DNA of 33,718 nt from Prochlorococcus sp. AH-716-J09 (GCA_028408915.1 JAOOLS010000007.1:1085-34802), one strand, 5' to 3'. Shown: positions 16,708 through 25,394, numbered from the stretch's first letter. Notes: a model not told the origin generated them from the sequence alone. Numbers and translations are program-made.

Positions 16708-18156
16708 CTAATCAAAAGGTAGCATATAGTTAATTTGTTTTGAGGGTTGAATATTTTGCAAAAGTAATCTTCCCCAGTTTCTTTTATTTGCTCTTCCATC
16801 AAGGATTATTAACTTACCTGAATTTCTTCTTAAAGGAGAAATAGATCTTTCAAGTTTAATTCTAGCTTGAGGAAGAAAGAAGTCTCTAAACCAATCTTGA
16901 GAAAGCTTCTTTTTGTTAGAGACAGTAATTGCATTAATGGGTTCTGACATATTCGGAATCGGAAGTAAAGGTATGATAATTTGTTCTGGAATTTGAATTA
17001 AATAAGAATTCATGATCCACCAGTCAAAACTAGAGCAAAGGATTTCATTTCTACCTGAGGGAATTGTCTCTAGCAATACTCTCTTCCCATAAGTAGAAGC
17101 TAATTCTGTTGCAAGATTAGTTTTTAAATCAATATCATCAGACAATACTAAAGTTAAACCCTTTCTAAAAAGTATTAACTTTTTGCATTTGTCCAAGATT
17201 GAATTGGTAAAAAGAGGATTATTAGGAAGCAACTGTTTAGAGGGTATATATAAATAAATCTTTTTCTCTTCAAAATTACTCTTAAAATTAATAACCAAGT
17301 CAATATCTAAACTATGCTCTTTAAAATACATTTGGAAAAAATTATCTTTTCTCAATGCTGATAAAAAAACAAATTTATTATTTGAAAAAAATTCCTTAAT
17401 TTGCAAAAGTTCATCTATTGGCTGTAAATACAAATTCCAATCTAAATTTGTATCGTTTAACTTTACCCAGCATGCCCAACCTTGAGATAATGCTTTGTTA
17501 ACACTTAAAAATTTATCAGAAAAAAAAGAATTTTCATGAAAAAAGTTTGACAAAAAACTAATTTCTTTTTCATCTAAATTAATATAACTATTTCCTAAGA
17601 CCTTTCTCAAGAAGAACTTTTTCTTCAACGAATCATATACTTTTATAAATTTTTGATTGATTAATTCAAATTCTTTAAAATTTTTTGTCCAATCTTTTTT
17701 AAGTAAAGTAATCCTAAAATGATTTTTTAAATCCTGTTTTATATCCTCAATTCCTGAATAAACTATTCGATGATTTCTAAGATTACGAGAATTGGGATCA
17801 TTAAGAAAATTTTGGATAGTTATCAAGTTAACATGATGATTTGCAAAAATAAATTGATCATTTTTCAAAATAAAATTAAAACCTAGATTTTTCAATGAAT
17901 CAATCTGAAATTGGCTTATAAATTGGATTTTTTCTTTAGATAAAATAAAAGTTGAATCCTCTTCCTTTAAAAATAAAGAAATCAAAATTGGAGGTAACCA
18001 ATCATAGCTAGAGAAAATTTCTGAATTAATTAGATAGGTAGAATCATTTTCAATACATTTGGAAACTATCCTCCCAAAAGAATATATGTGCTCCCAATTA
18101 ATACTTTGATCTCTCAAAAAATTTTTCAAATATTGATGACTTAAAATTTCAAGCAT
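16708..18156 (-). CDS. Degenerate DinG/Rad3-like helicase-family protein
   Basis: A 482-residue protein whose C-terminal third aligns by eye with the end of DinG/XPD helicases: a stretch like motif IV (TLVLSDDIDLKTNLATELASTYGKRVLLE), then SFDWWIMNSYL where active enzymes have SFWEGVD, then LPQARIKLERSISPLRR where motif VI should read like QGxGRLIR, then LIILDGRANKRNWGRLLL. There is no Walker A GxGKT/S in the N-terminal part and no DEAH box. The frame is intact and long, so the protein is probably made but cannot hydrolyse ATP in the usual way. The family assignment is moderately sure; the function is unknown. It is divergent from tyrA. Confidence 0.6.
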   Translation of the reverse strand: MLEILSHQYLKNFLRDQSINWEHIYSFGRIVSKCIENDSTYLINSEIFSSYDWLPPILISLFLKEEDSTFILSKEKIQFISQFQIDSLKNLGFNFILKNDQFIFANHHVNLITIQNFLNDPNSRNLRNHRIVYSGIEDIKQDLKNHFRITLLKKDWTKNFKEFELINQKFIKVYDSLKKKFFLRKVLGNSYINLDEKEISFLSNFFHENSFFSDKFLSVNKALSQGWACWVKLNDTNLDWNLYLQPIDELLQIKEFFSNNKFVFLSALRKDNFFQMYFKEHSLDIDLVINFKSNFEEKKIYLYIPSKQLLPNNPLFTNSILDKCKKLILFRKGLTLVLSDDIDLKTNLATELASTYGKRVLLETIPSGRNEILCSSFDWWIMNSYLIQIPEQIIIPLLPIPNMSEPINAITVSNKKKLSQDWFRDFFLPQARIKLERSISPLRRNSGKLIILDGRANKRNWGRLLLQNIQPSKQINYMLPFD

Positions 18157-18251
18157 TTATAATTAATTTAATTTCAAAAACATGCAAAATTTATGAACCT
18201 AATATACAAAAAATTGGTATCAATAAAAGAGGGTCTTGTACTAATTAATTT

Positions 18252-19091
18252 ATGAAAATTGGAATAGTAGGATTAGGATTAATTGGTGGTTCTTTAGGAT
18301 TAAAACTCCAAAGTCTAAATCATACAATTTATGGAATAGCCAATAATGAATTTAATGAAAAAAAAGCTAAGGATAAAAAACTTGCAAATTTTGTTAGCTG
18401 TGATCTGAGCTTATTAAAAAAATGTGAGCTAATAATTTTGGCATTGCCTATAAAAGATTTGATCAGTCCGTCGCAACAATTAGTAGCATCAATACCTCAG
18501 GGAACAATACTAACTGATGTAGGGTCTGTAAAAGAACCAATTGTAAATACATGGGAAAATTCACATCCTCTATTTATTGGATCTCATCCAATGGCAGGCA
18601 CAGAAAAAAAAGGTGTTGATTCAGGTTTTGAAGGTCTTTTTAAAAATGCAAAATGGATTATTACCCCAACACAAAATAGTGATTTAAATTCAGTCAGAAC
18701 TATTTCCGAGCTCATAAAATCAATGGATTGTGAAATTTGCCAAGCTTCGCCAAAAGAGCATGATGAAGCAGTATCTCTAATTTCTCATTTGCCTATATTT
18801 TTAGCTTCTGCCCTCATAGAAACTGCGCAAACAAAAAATAATCAATCTTTATTAGATCTCTCGCAAAAATTAGCTGCTACAGGATTTGCTGATACTTCGA
18901 GAGTTGGCGGAGGCAATGAACAACTAGGCCTAGATTTAGCTATTAATAATCAAATTAATGTTTTAAATTCCATAAATAATTTTAAAAATAAGCTGAATAT
19001 ACTGGAATCTCTTATTAAACAAAAAAATTGGGATTTACTTTCTAAAAAACTTGCTGAAGCAAAAGAAAACAGAAAAAATTTTATAAACTAA
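18252..19091 (+). CDS. tyrA: Prephenate/arogenate dehydrogenase
   Basis: NAD(P)-dependent oxidative decarboxylase of tyrosine synthesis. The cyanobacterial enzymes characterised act on arogenate with NADP. It is 279 residues long. The Rossmann motif GLGLIGGSLGL is at 7-17. The prephenate dehydrogenase signatures LTDVGSVKEPIV and GSHPMAGTEKKGVDSG follow, and the helical dimerisation domain carries SLISHLPIFLASALIE. It is divergent from the DinG-like gene (95 nt) and its last 11 nt overlap the end of the convergent crtD-like gene. Confidence 0.93.
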   Translation: MKIGIVGLGLIGGSLGLKLQSLNHTIYGIANNEFNEKKAKDKKLANFVSCDLSLLKKCELIILALPIKDLISPSQQLVASIPQGTILTDVGSVKEPIVNTWENSHPLFIGSHPMAGTEKKGVDSGFEGLFKNAKWIITPTQNSDLNSVRTISELIKSMDCEICQASPKEHDEAVSLISHLPIFLASALIETAQTKNNQSLLDLSQKLAATGFADTSRVGGGNEQLGLDLAINNQINVLNSINNFKNKLNILESLIKQKNWDLLSKKLAEAKENRKNFIN

Positions 19092-20586
19092 AATTTTCTA
19101 TACCTTTGGAAGCTAAAATTTGCCTTGAAACCATTAATGCAGACTGACTAACACCTGCAGTCCCCTCTCCTGGATAAATCGAATCTCCACATAACCATAA
19201 ACCTTCAAAAGGTGTCCTACTTGATAATCCAAATAAACCAAAAATATCAGGATTTTGACCAAGCCCGCCTACTATTCCATTAGGTCTTTTTGTCCATTTT
19301 TCAAAGCCCAATGGAGTTGCTAATTCTCTATGTAGCCATTTTTCAGGATCAATATCAAATTGACTTTCCAATTCAAGGGATATTTTTTTCATGAAACCAT
19401 TTTTTTTCTTTAAGTAAGATTGTTTATCTAGATCAAACCAATCTTTAGTTTTGGTAAAGATACTGGCAATTAAAGTAACCTCACCTTTTGGCGCTCTTCC
19501 ATCACCATCATCACTAATTGATACAAATAACGAACAAAATTCTTTTGAAACAAATTGATAATGATTGGATAATGTTTTTTTAATATGTTCCTTTTTTAAT
19601 GCTGAGTAAAAAACTACAGCTCCACTTGGATCAGGCAAATTATTGAGTCGATTTTTATAATTTATTTTTCTTTCTAAAGGATCTTTCAAATGCTTAAGCA
19701 AAGATTGTGGAGGTGCCGTATAAATCACATCTTTTGCTTGATAAATAAATGATTTTTTTTCCGAATTAGTAGATAGTTGCCAACACATATTTACGTCGTC
19801 AAAAGTTATAGAATTAACTTCTTGTCCAAAAATTAAATTAACTCCAGTTTTAATTAATGAACTTTCTAATGATTCACTTAAAGACTGCATAGATTTTTTA
19901 AGATGCCACAGACCATGTGGCTGTTGACACATCTGAAGAACAGTAGATCCATATAATGCTGCAGTACTATAAACGTCCTCTTGAGAATAAAGTTTTAGTT
20001 GAAGATTTAGGAATTTAATCAAGCGCTCATTCTTGGATAATCCACATATCCGCAATAGATCAAAAATAGTAGATTTAAGTAAAATACCTGTGAGAAGGTT
20101 TGAAGGTACTAGTGCTTTGAGAAGTTGAGAAAAATCCCAAAAATTACTTATTGGTAATACAGGATTATTATTAGCAAATATCCAATTACTTTCATGTATT
20201 AGGGTACAAAGCTTCCAAAATTTTTGACTCCCAGGAAACTGCATTTCTCGTTCAGCAATCCATTTACTTTTTTCATACCAAATAGGTATAGGATTACCAC
20301 CATCATTTAAATCAACAATGCAAGCAGGGTCCAAAATTGTGGCTTCTGGGGATGGAATATCTAAAAAATCAAAAATTCTAGAATGTATTCCTCCCTTCTC
20401 TAAACCAGCAACCTGAGTTGCGCCAACATCGAAAGTATAATTCTTTCTTTTAAAAGTACCTGCACATCCTCCGGCTTGAGTATGTGATTCGATTAAAGTC
20501 ACTGATAAGCCTTGTTTTGATAAAATCGCTGCAGAAGTTAGTCCTGCTATACCGGCGCCTACAACAATAACTTCAGACTTTTTCAT
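19081..20586 (-). CDS. crtD: CrtD-like carotenoid desaturase/isomerase (FAD-dependent)
   Basis: FAD-dependent amine-oxidase-fold protein of the phytoene desaturase family. The N-terminus has the dinucleotide-binding motif VVGAGIAGLTSAAIL (about 8-22) and then GGCAGTF, FDVGATQVAG. The C-terminus has the FAD signature GLWLCGDSIYPGEGTAGVSQSALM. The 501-residue length and the IPIWYEKSKWIAEREMQFPGSQKFW segment resemble CrtD (C-3',4' desaturase of myxoxanthophyll synthesis) more than CrtH, whose N-terminus differs. Prochlorococcus is not known to make myxoxanthophyll, so the real reaction may be another desaturation or isomerisation. The family is sure; CrtD against CrtH is moderately sure. Confidence 0.72.
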   Translation of the reverse strand: MKKSEVIVVGAGIAGLTSAAILSKQGLSVTLIESHTQAGGCAGTFKRKNYTFDVGATQVAGLEKGGIHSRIFDFLDIPSPEATILDPACIVDLNDGGNPIPIWYEKSKWIAEREMQFPGSQKFWKLCTLIHESNWIFANNNPVLPISNFWDFSQLLKALVPSNLLTGILLKSTIFDLLRICGLSKNERLIKFLNLQLKLYSQEDVYSTAALYGSTVLQMCQQPHGLWHLKKSMQSLSESLESSLIKTGVNLIFGQEVNSITFDDVNMCWQLSTNSEKKSFIYQAKDVIYTAPPQSLLKHLKDPLERKINYKNRLNNLPDPSGAVVFYSALKKEHIKKTLSNHYQFVSKEFCSLFVSISDDGDGRAPKGEVTLIASIFTKTKDWFDLDKQSYLKKKNGFMKKISLELESQFDIDPEKWLHRELATPLGFEKWTKRPNGIVGGLGQNPDIFGLFGLSSRTPFEGLWLCGDSIYPGEGTAGVSQSALMVSRQILASKGIENFSL

Positions 20587-20590
20587 TAAA

Positions 20591-21469
20591 ATGCAAAAAT
20601 TATCTCCTATTGAAATTAACGAAATTTGTGAAGAATTAGGTGAAACCTATCCAAAAAGTATTGAACAAGTACATGGTGGCGATATTCATAATGCATGGCG
20701 AATAGAATTCTCATACAAAAAGTTATTCCTTAAAAGAAACATTAGAAACAAAAAATTTCTTAAATTTGAAAAATATTGTCTTCAAAATTTGAGAAAATAC
20801 ATTAATCAAGAAAACTTAGTTATTCCTGAAGTTATTGCATATAAAAATATAAAAAATATAGAGATTCTTTTAATTGAATGGATAGATATGCATAACTTTG
20901 ACCAAAAAAAGCTTGGAAAAGGTTTAGGTGAATTGCACTTGAAATCAGCTGAATCTAACCCCAAAATGTTTGGGTTTCCAGTTGAGGGTTTTATCGGAAC
21001 AACAGATCAGAAAAAAGGCTTGGAAGATAATTGGATAGATTGTTTTTTAAACTTAAGAATAATTCCTCAATTATTAAGTCTTAAATCAGGAATTTTAGAT
21101 AAAGAAATCATAAATAAAGTTAAAGAAAAAATTAAATCAGAATTGCTGAATCACAAACCAATAAATGCTCTAGTTCATGGTGATTTATGGTCAGGAAATG
21201 CAGGAATGGACAAAAATGGAAAGGGGGTTATATTTGACCCTGCATCTTGGTGGGCAGATAATGAAGTAGATATAGCTATGACAAAACTATTTGGAGGTTT
21301 TAGAAAAGAATTTTATGAAGAATACCATAGAATTTTTCCTATAAAAAGCGGATTTGAAAAAAGAATTATTATTTATAATTTTTATCACATACTGAATCAC
21401 GCCAATATGTTTGGAGGAGGGTACTTAAACCAAGTTGAAGATTACATAAAAAAAATTCTTAATATGTAA
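20591..21469 (+). CDS. Fructosamine/ketosamine-3-kinase family protein
   Basis: Member of the fructosamine kinase family, which phosphorylates ketoamine adducts on proteins or amino acids so that they fall off (deglycation). It is 292 residues long. The kinase-like fold shows VHGGDIHNAWRIE at the nucleotide loop, LKRN as the likely ATP-binding lysine region, the catalytic loop ALVHGDLWSGNAG with HGDLWSGN, and the metal-binding DPASWWADNEVDIAM in place of DFG. The C-terminus has YNFYHILNHANMFGGGY, typical of the family. The start is only 4 nt from the divergent crtD-like start, so promoters must lie within the neighbouring genes. The true substrate is unknown. Confidence 0.85.
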   Translation: MQKLSPIEINEICEELGETYPKSIEQVHGGDIHNAWRIEFSYKKLFLKRNIRNKKFLKFEKYCLQNLRKYINQENLVIPEVIAYKNIKNIEILLIEWIDMHNFDQKKLGKGLGELHLKSAESNPKMFGFPVEGFIGTTDQKKGLEDNWIDCFLNLRIIPQLLSLKSGILDKEIINKVKEKIKSELLNHKPINALVHGDLWSGNAGMDKNGKGVIFDPASWWADNEVDIAMTKLFGGFRKEFYEEYHRIFPIKSGFEKRIIIYNFYHILNHANMFGGGYLNQVEDYIKKILNM

Positions 21470-21476
21470 TCTTTAA

Positions 21477-21842
21477 CTACCCTAAATATGTCTTCTTAAG
21501 ATTTTGTACCTTATCTAAAACAGCTTCACGATTTTCACTGGTACGAAGATTTTGCCAGCTCCATTGACCTACAACAATGACCCCTAGCAGTTCTAGTAAA
21601 CCAGGAAGAATTGGGAAAAAGTTTATCGTGTCAATGACAACTTTAATTATTATCTGAGCTATTACGACAACAGCAATTATGCCTGCTGCCTTGCCGTACT
21701 TGCCCATTTGAGTCCAATCAACATTACCAAGGGTTTCGTTAACTTTCCCCATAACATCAGAGTACTTCTCTGAAAAACTTTTGGTTTCTGAGCTTGTATC
21801 GGAGCCGGAGTCTTGGTTTGACTCTGGAGTGTTATCACTCAT
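21477..21842 (-). CDS. CAAD/CURT1-domain thylakoid membrane protein
   Basis: Small protein of the CURT1/CAAD family; in plants and Synechocystis such proteins oligomerise and bend thylakoid membranes. It is 121 residues long: an acidic, serine-rich N-terminus (to about 25), an amphipathic segment (SEKYSDVMGKVNETLGNVDW), two hydrophobic helices (about 51-72 and 75-93) joined by a tight PILPG turn, and a C-terminal amphipathic helix (SENREAVLDKVQNLKKTYLG). This layout is the family hallmark. It is encoded alone, 7 nt from the convergent kinase-like gene. The family is confident; that it is a curvature protein and not simply another CAAD protein is inferred. Confidence 0.82.
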   Translation of the reverse strand: MSDNTPESNQDSGSDTSSETKSFSEKYSDVMGKVNETLGNVDWTQMGKYGKAAGIIAVVVIAQIIIKVVIDTINFFPILPGLLELLGVIVVGQWSWQNLRTSENREAVLDKVQNLKKTYLG

Positions 21843-22135
21843 GAATTCAGTAACTTAATATATGAACCAGACAGTATCGGAAAAAACGTCTATTGACTAC
21901 CTTTTTGTTGTGCAAAATTCCGAACCGAAACATTTTGTATTTTATTAGAGGCGTTGGTATATGTGCTTTCTGAAGATATTTAAACTTAAAATTGATTTAT
22001 AAAAACTTCACATTATGGTCTAGTTCTAACAAAAACATTAATTAATTATAGTAATAAGAAAAATTTAAAAGTCTAAAATTTTTATTTTAATTATTATATT
22101 TTCATAGTTTATCTCGCAAAAATTAAAGGATTTCA
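21843..22135. other. Divergent spacer, no gene seen
   Basis: This 293-nt gap separates the CURT1-like gene (minus) from moeB (plus). It is very A+T-rich. Frames on both strands are at most about 14 codons. The minus strand has TATATT at 21857-21862, a possible -10 for the CURT1-like gene with an unusually short leader. I see no tRNA, strong hairpin or known RNA motif. It is long for this compact genome, so an untranslated leader or small RNA is possible. Confidence 0.5.
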
Positions 22136-23287
22136 ATGTCCAAAGATGTAAAATTTAATTTCTTAAACTCTGATGAAGAAGAAAGATATCAAAAACATTT
22201 GACCCTCAAAGAGATAGGTTATGAGGGCCAACTAAATCTTAAAAACAGCTCAGTATTATGCATTGGAGCAGGTGGGCTTGGTTCTTCCGTTTTGCTTTAT
22301 CTAGCTGCAGCAGGAATTGGGAGAATTGGAATAGTTGATAACGATCAAGTTGAAAAGTCTAATCTCCAGAGACAGATAATTCATGAAACAAATACTATTG
22401 GCAATCTTAAAATTGATTCTGCTCGGGAAAGAATTAAAAAATTCAATCCTAATTGTGAAATATTAACCTTTTCAGAGAGAATTAATCCCAAAAATGCTCT
22501 CGAATTAATAAAAGAGTTTGATATTATCTGTGATTGCTCGGATAACTTTGGGACAAGATATTTAATAAATGATTCATGCCTGATATTAAATAAACCCCTA
22601 GTCTTTGGAAGTGTACAAGGCTTTGAAGGACAAGTGAGTGTTTTCAATTTATATAAAAATAGTCCTAATTTAAGAGACTTGCTTCCAGAATCACCTTCAA
22701 AAAATGCTGCCCCTAGTTGTTCAGAATACGGGGTTGTAGGTGTTTCAACAGGTTTAATAGGCATTCTTCAGGTTAATGAAATCATCAAAATCATTTTGAA
22801 AAAAGGTGAAATTTTAGATGGGAAGATTTTAATTTTTGATCTATTAAATATGAATATGAAAAAATTACATCTAAAAAGTGATCAGTTAAATAAACGAATA
22901 AAAAATCTGTCTCAGTTTGAGAACTTTTATAATAGTGATGAATACTGTGAGAAAAACGATAAAAGGAACAGTATTAATGCTAATGACTTTAATTGTTTAT
23001 ACAAAACAAAACCAGACAAAATTCTTTTAATTGATGTTAGAGAAAATGAAGAATTTTCTAAATCTGCAATAAAGGGATCTATCTCAATTCCCTTAAGTCA
23101 TTTGAACCAAGTATCTGACTTAGAATTTATTCAAAAAGAAAGTTTAAATAAAGAGGTTTTCACTATATGTAAATCGGGGAAACGTTCTGAAAAAGCTTCA
23201 AGAATCTTGTCTAAATTCAAAATTCAGTCAAGATCTATTGAAGGCGGCATTGAAAAGATAAAAAAATATTGTGCAATTAATTTTTAA
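22136..23287 (+). CDS. moeB: MoeB/ThiF-type adenylyltransferase fused to a rhodanese domain
   Basis: E1-like enzyme that adenylates the C-terminus of a ubiquitin-like sulfur carrier (MoaD or ThiS); the fused rhodanese supplies sulfur. It is 383 residues long. Residues 1-250 are the ThiF fold: IGAGGLGSSVLLYLAAAGIG nucleotide loop, NLQRQI with the catalytic arginine, DCSDNFGTRYLIND, and PSCSEYGVVGV with the conserved cysteine. Residues about 285-383 are the rhodanese domain with LLIDVRENEEF and the active loop CKSGKRS. The two CxxC zinc pairs of classic MoeB are not present: those positions read NLRDLLPES and KSDQLNKRIK. Whether it serves molybdopterin or thiamine cannot be told from this window. 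Confidence 0.85.
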   Translation: MSKDVKFNFLNSDEEERYQKHLTLKEIGYEGQLNLKNSSVLCIGAGGLGSSVLLYLAAAGIGRIGIVDNDQVEKSNLQRQIIHETNTIGNLKIDSARERIKKFNPNCEILTFSERINPKNALELIKEFDIICDCSDNFGTRYLINDSCLILNKPLVFGSVQGFEGQVSVFNLYKNSPNLRDLLPESPSKNAAPSCSEYGVVGVSTGLIGILQVNEIIKIILKKGEILDGKILIFDLLNMNMKKLHLKSDQLNKRIKNLSQFENFYNSDEYCEKNDKRNSINANDFNCLYKTKPDKILLIDVRENEEFSKSAIKGSISIPLSHLNQVSDLEFIQKESLNKEVFTICKSGKRSEKASRILSKFKIQSRSIEGGIEKIKKYCAINF

Positions 23288-23294
23288 GGATAAG

Positions 23295-24455
23295 TTAGTA
23301 ATCTACACCTCTTTTCAAATCAACTCCAACATTTGCATAATGCTTATGACAAACCATTTCAGAGTAGACATCAGCTAGTTCAAAGTATGAAGGTTCATTT
23401 TTACACCTCCCAGTAATTACAACTTCTGTATCTGCTGGTTTTTTTAAGAGCGTTTGATGTATCGATTCCACAGGTAATAACTCTAAATCAACAGTTGGAT
23501 TCAATTCATCTAAAATGATTGTTTTATACAAGCCAGACAAAATAGCAGCTTTAGCAATTTCCCATGCTCTTTCTGCCTCAACATAATCAATTGGTTGTTG
23601 CTGACCTCTCCATACGATGGCATCTCTGCCTGAACGCAAATGATCTACTAAATGAGGGTAACTCTCTCTCAAAGCTTCTATGGCAGCATCTTCGGTATAT
23701 CCATTTCCACCTTTTAACCACTGTAATATTAAAACCCTATGACTTTTATCTTGAGATATACCTTTACCGATAGCTTGAAGTGCCTTACCGAGTGCACTTG
23801 TGGATTTACCCTTTCCTTCACCTGTATAAATCTCAATTCCACCATTAGAACTACTATGTTTGGTTAATTCTGATAGGTCTCCTATTAAACGTGGTCTCAT
23901 TTCTGAATGGAGTTGAGATATTCTTACCAAAGATGGTGGGGCTGCCCTTCCAGTAATAATTATTTCTAATCCATCTGGACGATTTTGAAGAGAATCAACT
24001 ACTTCATTGATATCGAGCATTCCTAAATCAAGAACTGGATTTAACTCATCCAGTACAACTACAGAATAAAGGGAACTAGCAATTGCTCCTTTAGCAATAT
24101 TCCAACCTCTTTCGGCCTCACCAACATCAAACTTTGTAACTTGATCAGCAGTAAAGAATTCAGATCTTCCTGTCCTTACATGGTCAATTAAATGTGGAAA
24201 TCCTCTTTGTAAAGCCTCTATGGCTGAATCCTCGTCATATGGCCTCTCAGGGCCTTTTAAAAATCTTAGAAGTAAAACTCTTGACTGTCTTTTTTCGCAT
24301 ATTCCTAATCCTATTGTCCTGAGAACTACTCCCAATGCAGCCTGGCTTTTCCCCTTACCCTCTCCATCATAAATATGTAATTGACCTTTTGATCTCTCTT
24401 GGCTGTCACTTGCTGTGACAATTCCAATTCCTCTATTTCTACTCGTATTCGTCAA
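23295..24455 (-). CDS. Tandem-duplicated CobO/BtuR-like P-loop protein
   Basis: The 386-residue protein is two copies of the CobO/CobA corrinoid adenosyltransferase domain in one chain. Each half has the P-loop GEGKGKS (31-37 and 212-218), then SAIEALQRGFPHLIDHVRTGR or AAIEALRESYPHLVDHLRSGR, then the Walker B-like VVLDELNP/IILDELNP (133-140, 313-320), then the ITGR motif (167-170, 347-350). A normal CobO is about 190-200 residues and works as a dimer, so this is a covalent dimer. It would adenosylate cobalt of a corrinoid; Prochlorococcus makes pseudocobalamin. The two halves may have diverged in role. Convergent with moeB (7-nt gap) and divergent from larE. Confidence 0.82.
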   Translation of the reverse strand: MTNTSRNRGIGIVTASDSQERSKGQLHIYDGEGKGKSQAALGVVLRTIGLGICEKRQSRVLLLRFLKGPERPYDEDSAIEALQRGFPHLIDHVRTGRSEFFTADQVTKFDVGEAERGWNIAKGAIASSLYSVVVLDELNPVLDLGMLDINEVVDSLQNRPDGLEIIITGRAAPPSLVRISQLHSEMRPRLIGDLSELTKHSSSNGGIEIYTGEGKGKSTSALGKALQAIGKGISQDKSHRVLILQWLKGGNGYTEDAAIEALRESYPHLVDHLRSGRDAIVWRGQQQPIDYVEAERAWEIAKAAILSGLYKTIILDELNPTVDLELLPVESIHQTLLKKPADTEVVITGRCKNEPSYFELADVYSEMVCHKHYANVGVDLKRGVDY

Positions 24456-24563
24456 TTGAACAAAATTAGTAAATTTAATCTAAGATATAGATAAGTATAT
24501 TATTAAAAATTTAATAATAAATTCAACCTATTCGTAGGTAATTTGAATTTTAAAGTAATTAGC

Positions 24564-25388
24564 ATGTTCAATCAACTAGAAATTCTCTCTGATGAACAAA
24601 GTGAAAAGCTTTATACAATTAGAAGATACATTAAGAATCTTGAAAGTGTTTGTATTGCTTATTCCGGAGGAGTTGACAGTACATTAGTAGCATCATTGGC
24701 ATTCGAGCAATTAGGTAGCAAAGCAATTGCTGTAACTGGCATTTCTCCTGCATTAGCCAATAGTCTTCGTGAAGAAGCAAGAAGGCAAGCAAAATGGATT
24801 GGAGTAAAGCATTTAGAAGTTAAAACATCAGAATTAGACCAATCAAGTTACAGTGAGAATCCTAAGGATAGGTGCTTTGCATGCAAAAAAGAGCTCCACA
24901 AACATACAACCTACCTATCTAAAAAACTTAATTACAAGATTGTTTTAGATGGAGTCAATTTGGATGATCTTAAAGATTACAGACCAGGTATACAAGCCTC
25001 AAAGCAAGCAGGAGTTATCTCTCCCCTTGCAAAATTTAAAGTCTCAAAACGAGACATTAGGGATATATCGAGAGCATTGGGTTTCCCTTGGTGGGATAAA
25101 CCTGCTCAACCTTGCTTATCATCAAGATTTCCTTATGGCCATGAAATAACAAGTGAAAGGCTAAAAATGGTAGAGAAAGCAGAAGATTATCTTAAAGAAT
25201 GTGGATTATCGGAGGTTAGAGTTAGATGCCAAGGCTCAACTGCAAGAATAGAAATTCCCCAAGATGAATTAAAGCATTTTTTTAACAAATATAATTTTAG
25301 TGAGTTAGTTCAATATTTTTCTTATTTAGGATTTAATTGCACAAGTTTAGATCTTGAGGGATTAGTAAGTGGAAAATTAAATAGGTAA
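24564..25388 (+). CDS. larE: LarE-like ATP-dependent sacrificial sulfur transferase
   Basis: Member of the LarE family of PP-loop ATP pyrophosphatases. In Lactobacillus LarE gives its own cysteine sulfur to build the nickel-pincer cofactor of lactate racemase. The PP-loop SGGVDST is near residue 34; the motif KPAQPCLSSRFPYG carries the cysteine corresponding to the sacrificial C176. RCFACKKELH gives an extra CxxC. The frame opens at a TTG at 24543 (281 codons); I chose the ATG at 24564 (MFNQLEILSD, 274 residues). No LarA, LarB or LarC is present in this window, so its target is open. Confidence 0.82.
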   Translation: MFNQLEILSDEQSEKLYTIRRYIKNLESVCIAYSGGVDSTLVASLAFEQLGSKAIAVTGISPALANSLREEARRQAKWIGVKHLEVKTSELDQSSYSENPKDRCFACKKELHKHTTYLSKKLNYKIVLDGVNLDDLKDYRPGIQASKQAGVISPLAKFKVSKRDIRDISRALGFPWWDKPAQPCLSSRFPYGHEITSERLKMVEKAEDYLKECGLSEVRVRCQGSTARIEIPQDELKHFFNKYNFSELVQYFSYLGFNCTSLDLEGLVSGKLNR

Positions 25389-25394
25389 ATATTA

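Noticed and set aside
22381-22764. 127-codon open frame on the minus strand inside moeB
   Set aside because: The opposite strand is a clear, motif-rich MoeB domain; this frame shows no motif and no start signal.
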